Shown here: positions 5,337 to 9,193 of the stretch, piece after piece
Layout of the letters: the number at the start of each line of letters is the position of its first letter
How positions within the stretch are numbered: position 1 is the stretch's first letter
Assembly (NCBI GenBank): GCA_959018155.1
Contig: CAUEKH010000076.1
Span: 1-9,193, forward strand
Direction of reading: 5' to 3'
DNA from: an uncultured Hungatella sp.
GTDB lineage: Bacteria; Bacillota; Clostridia; Lachnospirales; Lachnospiraceae
Length of the DNA stretch: 9,193 nt
The notes under the pieces: model-generated
What the model was told of the DNA's origin: nothing
Databases searched by the model: none
The model's input: only the letters and a program-made list of their open reading frames with translations
Made by a program: the position numbers and the translations under genes

Positions 5337-6428
5337 ATGAGGAAATCATTACTTTTGATCGCGGCGGCAATGATGACAGTAGCGCTGGCCGGATGCGGCA
5401 GCACGAAGACAGAGCCGACAACGGCGGCAACAGAAGCACCGACAACAGCAGCGCCTGCCACAACGGAGGCGAAAGCAGAGACAACGGCAGCAGAGACGAC
5501 CGTGGCGGAGACGAAACCGGAGGCGGAACCGATTACTTTAAACGTAGCCTACATGCCAAACTACGGAAGTTTATGGTCTGTGATGACAGCAATGGAAAAG
5601 GGTTATTTTGAAGAGGAAGGCATTACTGTGAAGCTGGTTGAATTCCAGGATGGCCCGACGATCATCGCGGCTATGGAAAACGGAAGCATTGATGTGGGCT
5701 ATATTGGTCAGGGCGCTCACAAGCTGTGTATCAACGGACAGGCAAAGATTTTTGCCTTATCCCATATCTCTAACGGCGACGCGTTAATCGGCGGCCCCGG
5801 AATTAAATCAGTGGAAGATTTAAAGGGTAAAAAGGTGGCTTACTGCTCTGGAACCTCCAGTGAAGATATTCTGTTAAACAGCCTGGAGAAGGCAGGTATG
5901 ACGATGGATGATATCATGGCGGTAGATATGGATTCGTCAGGTATTGTGACAGCCATGATTTCCGGTGGCGTGGATGCATGTGCAACCTGGTCCCCCAACA
6001 GCTTAAAGATTTTAGATGAACTTCCAGATGCCACAAAGCTTACAGACAATCTGACATTTGCAGATACCACGGTATCCCTTGCAAGCTGGATTGCTACTGA
6101 GAAGTATGCAAACGAGAACCAGGATAAACTGCTTCGTTTTACGAGAGCATTATTTAAAGGAATGGATTACGCTGCTGACGACCACTACGATGAGGTTGCG
6201 GAGTACGTTGCAAAGCAGACAGCAACTGATTACGACAGCGTTTACCAGCAGAGAGGCGATGCTGACTGGCTGACTGGCGCTGAGGTTTCCAAGGGCGCGG
6301 CTGATGGAACGGTTGAGAATTACTATAAGATCCAGCAGGATAACTTTATCAAGTCCGGCGCGGTGGAGAAAGAGGTTCCTGTAGCGGATTACGTCATGCT
6401 TGACATCATGAAAGAGGCAGGGAAATAA
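5337..6428 (+). CDS. Substrate-binding lipoprotein of the importer, SsuA/NMT1 type
   Basis: A 363-aa lipoprotein that captures the solute outside the cell and hands it to the permease. Residues 1-20 are a lipoprotein signal: Arg-Lys, a hydrophobic core, then the lipobox LAGC with Cys20 as the lipidated residue. Residues 21-64 are a low-complexity tether made almost wholly of Thr, Ala, Glu and Pro. The domain from about 65 has the NMT1/SsuA look: LNVAYMPNYGSLW, AMEKGYFEEEGITVKLVEF, AAMENGSIDVGYIGQGAH, VEDLKGKKVAYCSGTSSEDI, GGVDACATWSP, and WIATEKYANENQDKLLRF. AAGGAGG at 5320-5326, ten bases before the ATG, sets the start. It lies third in the operon, after the repeat array. Relatives bind sulfonates, taurine, nitrate-like ions or pyrimidine precursors; the ligand here is unknown. 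Confidence 0.93.
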   Translation: MRKSLLLIAAAMMTVALAGCGSTKTEPTTAATEAPTTAAPATTEAKAETTAAETTVAETKPEAEPITLNVAYMPNYGSLWSVMTAMEKGYFEEEGITVKLVEFQDGPTIIAAMENGSIDVGYIGQGAHKLCINGQAKIFALSHISNGDALIGGPGIKSVEDLKGKKVAYCSGTSSEDILLNSLEKAGMTMDDIMAVDMDSSGIVTAMISGGVDACATWSPNSLKILDELPDATKLTDNLTFADTTVSLASWIATEKYANENQDKLLRFTRALFKGMDYAADDHYDEVAEYVAKQTATDYDSVYQQRGDADWLTGAEVSKGAADGTVENYYKIQQDNFIKSGAVEKEVPVADYVMLDIMKEAGK

Positions 6429-6447
6429 AGCTGCATAGACAGTAAAC

Positions 6448-6494
6448 GGAGAGTGTTCCAGTCAGAGAGAACTTATGCTGGGACACTCTTCTTT
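6448..6494 (+). terminator. Intra-operon hairpin between binding-protein and NagB-like genes
   Basis: AGAGTGTTCCAG (6450-6461) pairs with CTGGGACACTCT (6478-6489), a 12-bp stem with one T/G wobble, and can extend two pairs outward. The 16-base loop is TCAGAGAGAACTTATG. The stem is followed by TCTTTAG, a weak T-tract. It looks like a partial terminator or an mRNA-end stabiliser. Either would give more transporter than enzyme message, a common arrangement after binding-protein genes. Confidence 0.6.
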
Positions 6495-6518
6495 AGAAAA
6501 TGGCAGGAGGAGAATATC

Positions 6519-7340
6519 ATGAGCCATACATATTACGCATTTAATAAGGAAGAACTGCTGAAAAATCCGAAAATCCGTCTTATCTGTAAAGCGGATAATG
6601 CCGCTGTCTTTCATGAAATGGCAGAACAGATGGCAGAGGAGATCGAGAAAAACAATCTGGCGGGAAGACATACTGTCTTTATCTGCCCCGTCGGCCCGGT
6701 GGGCCAGTACCCCTACTTTGTGGAGATGGTAAATGAAAAACGGCTGAGTCTTAAAAATACCTGGTTTATCAATATGGATGAGTATCTCGATGACGAGAAA
6801 CAGTGGGTTCCCATGGATCACCCGCTGTCTTTCCGCGGATTTATGGAACGAACTGTCTACACAAAAATAGATCCGGAACTGGTGATGCCGGAAAATCAGC
6901 GGGTATTTCCTGACCCCAATCATCTGGAATATATTCCGGAGCTGATCGAGAAGCTGGGCGGGGTGGATATCGCGTTTGGCGGCATAGGAATCAATGGCCA
7001 CGTAGCGTTTAATGAAGCGGATGCCACGAAGAGCGCGGAGGAGTTTCTGGCTCAGAAGACGCGGGTGCTTACCATTACGCCGGAGACGCGGACGGCCAAT
7101 GCCATTGGAGACTTTAACGGAGCGCTGGAAGATATGCCGCATTACTGTGTTACCATCGGTATTTATGAAATCGCCCATGCCAGAAAAATCCGCCTGGGCT
7201 GTTTCCGCAACTGGCACAGAGCCGTGGTGAGACGGGCTGCGTACGGGGAAGCGACGCCGGAATTCCCGGTAAGTCTGCTTCAGAGCCATCCGGATATCAC
7301 ACTGACATTTACTGAATACGTAGCTGCCCTGGAAGGGTAA
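6519..7340 (+). CDS. Glucosamine-6-phosphate deaminase/isomerase family protein (NagB-like)
   Basis: A 273-aa cytoplasmic protein of the glucosamine-6-phosphate isomerase / 6-phosphogluconolactonase superfamily. NMDEY (85-89) supplies the general-base Asp87, equivalent to Asp72 of E. coli NagB. GGIGINGHVAFNE (154-166) gives the ring-opening His161 and Glu166. TPETRTAN carries Arg191, matching the phosphate-contacting Arg of NagB. There are departures. The phosphate loop, PTGGTP or PTGSTP in ordinary NagB, is CPVGPVGQYP (56-65) without Ser or Thr. The usual Lys of the HKA motif is Arg234 (NWHRAVV). An extra DDEKQWVPMDHPLSFRGF segment follows NMDEY. These suggest a divergent subfamily with another substrate, so I give no gene symbol. 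AGGAGGAG at 6505-6512 supports the ATG at 6519 over the upstream in-frame codon at 6453, which lies inside a hairpin. It is the fourth gene of the operon, upstream of an aldolase. Confidence 0.85.
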   Translation: MSHTYYAFNKEELLKNPKIRLICKADNAAVFHEMAEQMAEEIEKNNLAGRHTVFICPVGPVGQYPYFVEMVNEKRLSLKNTWFINMDEYLDDEKQWVPMDHPLSFRGFMERTVYTKIDPELVMPENQRVFPDPNHLEYIPELIEKLGGVDIAFGGIGINGHVAFNEADATKSAEEFLAQKTRVLTITPETRTANAIGDFNGALEDMPHYCVTIGIYEIAHARKIRLGCFRNWHRAVVRRAAYGEATPEFPVSLLQSHPDITLTFTEYVAALEG

Positions 7341-7379
7341 TCTGCGTCCGTCTGCGCGACAGAAAGAGAGGAAATAAAA

Positions 7380-8528
7380 ATGCCATTAATTCCGTTAAGA
7401 CCTCTGATGGAGGCATCAATGAAGTACGGTTTTGGCCAGGGCGCATTTAATGTAAATGCGGTTGCCCAGGCAAAGGCCGCCATAGAAGTACATGAGATGT
7501 TCCGTTCCCCCGCTATTTTGCAGGGGGCTGATTTAGCCAACGGCTTTATGGGAGGCCGCACTGATTTCATGAATGCGACGCTGGAAGACAAGAAAATCGG
7601 GGCCAAGAATATTGCCGATGCTGTGAAGAAATACGGTGCTGATTCGGAGATTCCCATAGTCCTGCATCTCGACCATGGACGCGATTTTGAATCGTGTGTG
7701 GCCGCGGTGGAAGGGGGATATACCTCCGTGATGATAGATGGATCGTCGCTGCCTTTTGAGGAAAATATGGATTTGACAAGAGAAGTGGTGAGATACGCCC
7801 ATGCCCGCGGAGTCAGCGTGGAAGGGGAACTGGGTGTGCTGGCCGGGGTAGAAGATCATGTATTTTCTGCCTCTTCGACGTACACGAATCCCCTAAAAGC
7901 TGTGGAGTTCTTTAAAAAGACGGGTGTTGACGCCCTGGCGATTTCCTATGGAACGATGCACGGCGCCTCGAAAGGGAAGGACGTGAAGCTGCGGAAGGAG
8001 ATTGCCACGGCAATCAGAGAATGCTTAAGCCATGAAGGCATTTTTGGCGCTCTGGTGTCCCACGGATCTTCTACTGTGCCGAAATATATTGTGGACGAGA
8101 TTAACGCGCTCGGAGGGGAACTGACCAATACGTACGGGATTTCTGTTGAGGAACTTTTAGCCGCTATTGGATGCGGAATCAATAAAATTAACGTCGATAC
8201 CGATATCCGTCTGGCTGTGACGAGAAACATGAAGGAACTGTTTGCAAAATATCCGGAAAAGAGAAACAGCGCGTCGATCGGCCCTGTCTATGAATTATTG
8301 GAGGCGAAAAAGAACCAGTTTGACCCGCGTGTATTCCTGCCGCCAATTATGGATACAGTGATGAAAGGGACGATTCCGGATGACGATGTGGCTGCAATTG
8401 TGGACTGCGTAGAACGGGGCGTGAAAGAGGTTGTGGGGACTTTGATTGTGAAGTTTGGATCCTATGGGAAGGCGCCGCTGGTTGAGGTGGTGACTTTGGA
8501 GGAGATGGCGGAGAGGTATAGAAAATAG
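7380..8528 (+). CDS. Class II ketose-bisphosphate aldolase, fructose-bisphosphate aldolase type
   Basis: A 382-aa zinc-dependent aldolase that reversibly splits a ketose (bis)phosphate into dihydroxyacetone phosphate and an aldehyde. Visible motifs are GAFNVN (21-26), LHLDHG (95-100) with catalytic Asp98 and zinc ligand His99, VMIDGSSLPFEENM (117-130), VEGELG (147-152), GTMHGASKGK with His194, LVSHGSSTVP with His228, TYGISVEE (251-258) and INKINVDTDIR (267-277) for phosphate binding. HGSSxVP, TYGxxVEE and a tail reading KFGSYGKAPLVEVVTLEEM resemble the Calvin-cycle (CbbA) subtype of about 340-360 aa. Extra length lies near 292-345. A GAGAGG site about eight bases before the ATG is adequate. 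It is the last operon gene, starting about 40 bases after the NagB-like gene and ending just before a strong terminator. The placement argues for a pathway-specific aldolase, not housekeeping FBA; the true ketose is unproven. Confidence 0.92.
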   Translation: MPLIPLRPLMEASMKYGFGQGAFNVNAVAQAKAAIEVHEMFRSPAILQGADLANGFMGGRTDFMNATLEDKKIGAKNIADAVKKYGADSEIPIVLHLDHGRDFESCVAAVEGGYTSVMIDGSSLPFEENMDLTREVVRYAHARGVSVEGELGVLAGVEDHVFSASSTYTNPLKAVEFFKKTGVDALAISYGTMHGASKGKDVKLRKEIATAIRECLSHEGIFGALVSHGSSTVPKYIVDEINALGGELTNTYGISVEELLAAIGCGINKINVDTDIRLAVTRNMKELFAKYPEKRNSASIGPVYELLEAKKNQFDPRVFLPPIMDTVMKGTIPDDDVAAIVDCVERGVKEVVGTLIVKFGSYGKAPLVEVVTLEEMAERYRK

Positions 8529-8546
8529 AGACTTTGTAAATTTCAA

Positions 8547-8590
8547 AAAACAGGACTATCGGCTAAAATAATAACCGGTAGTCCTGTTTT
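8547..8590. terminator. Strong bidirectional intrinsic terminator
   Basis: AAAACAGGACTATCGG (8547-8562) pairs with CCGGTAGTCCTGTTTT (8575-8590), 16 bp with one T/G wobble, around a 12-base AT-rich loop. The paired A and T tracts provide a U-run on both strands, and TTTT recurs at 8595-8598. It ends the transporter-aldolase operon and the converging oxidoreductase gene. Confidence 0.9.
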
Positions 8591-8596
8591 CGAGTT

Positions 8597-9193
8597 TTAG
8601 AAATCCAGATATACAATCTTCCCTTCCCGTGCCGACTGGTAAATCCCCTGAACGACCTCCAGTGTTTTTGTAGCGTCTGCCGGATCTGTAGGGACAGTTT
8701 TTCCTGAGTCCAGACAGTGATAAAAGTCCTGAAGCTGCGTCAGATGGTGTTTACCCCAGTAAGATTCGCCGCCTTCTGTCCCTCCGTCAGACAGAATTAT
8801 GCGAGGTTCTTCTCCCTTGTGTTCCAGAATCACAGTATCGTTATCTGTCAGCGTAACCATACCGTTAGTAAAATGAACCTGAATTCGGATATCTGCATTA
8901 TGTGTATAGTAATTGCAGGCGTAGAAAGAATAGAGCGCACCATTGGCAAAACGGATTGCAGCATCTGCTACATCCTCTACCTCGATATTAGTTAAAACTC
9001 TTCTGTCAATATGAGCCTGTATGGACTCAACGGGGCTGTTAATTAAATACCTCACTAAATCAATGCTGTGGATAGCCTGGTCGATGACAACGCCGCCGCC
9101 CTCAGTTTCCCAGCGTCCTTTCCAGTCACATTCATAGTAGGAGGCGGGCCGATACCAGTTTAAGTTGGAAAATGCACCCAGTGGCTTGCCCAG
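8597..9193 (-). CDS. Gfo/Idh/MocA-family NAD(P)-dependent oxidoreductase, C-terminal part
   Basis: The last 198 codons of a sugar or cyclitol dehydrogenase; the N-terminal Rossmann domain lies beyond the right edge. The reading frame is open from the window end to the TAA at 8597-8599. The visible part starts LGKPLGAFSNLNWYRP and contains GRWETEGGGVVIDQAIHSIDLVRY, where EGGGVxxDQxxHxID is the hallmark of the substrate-binding half of the family, with the catalytic-region Asp and His. Later segments (VEDVADAAIRFANGALYSFYACN, VHFTNGMVTLTDND, DPADATKTLEVVQGIYQSAREGK) match the family's beta-sheet domain and C-terminal helix. It converges on the aldolase gene with a shared terminator, so it belongs to another transcript. 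It may still act on related sugars, because these enzymes often sit in carbohydrate loci, but nothing here fixes the substrate. Confidence 0.93.
   Translation of the reverse strand: MGKPLGAFSNLNWYRPASYYECDWKGRWETEGGGVVIDQAIHSIDLVRYLINSPVESIQAHIDRRVLTNIEVEDVADAAIRFANGALYSFYACNYYTHNADIRIQVHFTNGMVTLTDNDTVILEHKGEEPRIILSDGGTEGGESYWGKHHLTQLQDFYHCLDSGKTVPTDPADATKTLEVVQGIYQSAREGKIVYLDF

Noticed and set aside
6972..7016. Asn159 in place of the Asp of the NagB DGH motif as a sign of inactivation
   Set aside because: As I recall, Gram-positive NagB proteins commonly have NGH at this point, and the His and Glu of the relay are intact.
6462..7289. A 275-codon minus-strand open frame opposite the NagB-like gene
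   Set aside because: It mirrors a gene with clear catalytic motifs and has no domain pattern of its own, so it is a shadow.

Overview
The window looks like chromosomal DNA from a Gram-positive gut Firmicute of the Lachnospiraceae / Clostridium cluster XIVa type. The evidence is strong AGGAGG ribosome sites, TATAAT-type promoters with TG extensions, moderate GC, a Thr/Ala/Glu-rich spacer after the lipobox of a lipoprotein, and the style of the proteins. The genus is not resolved. There are no rRNA, tRNA, CRISPR or insertion-sequence features.

Layout. (1) 1-291, minus strand: the N-terminal 97 codons of a monoacylglycerol-lipase-like alpha/beta hydrolase, with its promoter in the divergent gap. 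(2) 475-2259, plus strand: a three-gene cluster made of an unrecognised ~96-aa gene carrying a one-base frameshift, an unrecognised 72-aa cysteine-rich protein, and the RNA ligase RtcB. A textbook intrinsic-terminator hairpin lies inside the frameshifted gene, upstream of the other two. (3) 2252-2279: a hairpin that contains the stop codons of both convergent neighbours. (4) 2272-3306, minus strand: a LacI-family regulator. (5) 3307-3552: a divergent control region with two CG-centred palindromes placed almost symmetrically about 50 bp upstream of two opposing promoters. (6) 3553-8528, plus strand: an apparent operon of an SsuC/TauC-type permease, its ATPase, an SsuA/NMT1-type lipoprotein, a NagB-like sugar-phosphate isomerase/deaminase and a class II ketose-bisphosphate aldolase. 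A seven-copy 17-19-bp tandem repeat separates the ATPase gene from the lipoprotein gene, and a hairpin separates the transporter genes from the enzyme genes. (7) 8547-8590: a strong bidirectional terminator. (8) 8597 to the end, minus strand: the C-terminal 198 residues of a Gfo/Idh/MocA oxidoreductase.

How it fits together. The LacI-type protein probably controls both itself and the transporter-enzyme operon through the two palindromes. The operon would import a small, possibly anionic, solute and feed it to a NagB-fold enzyme and an aldolase. This pairs a transporter family known for sulfonates, taurine, nitrate and thiamine precursors with sugar-phosphate enzymes, and no kinase is visible in the window, so the substrate cannot be named from the sequence. 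The rtcB cluster is separate and probably concerns RNA repair. Its first gene is broken or switchable, and that lesion could make the internal terminator active and so reduce rtcB expression.
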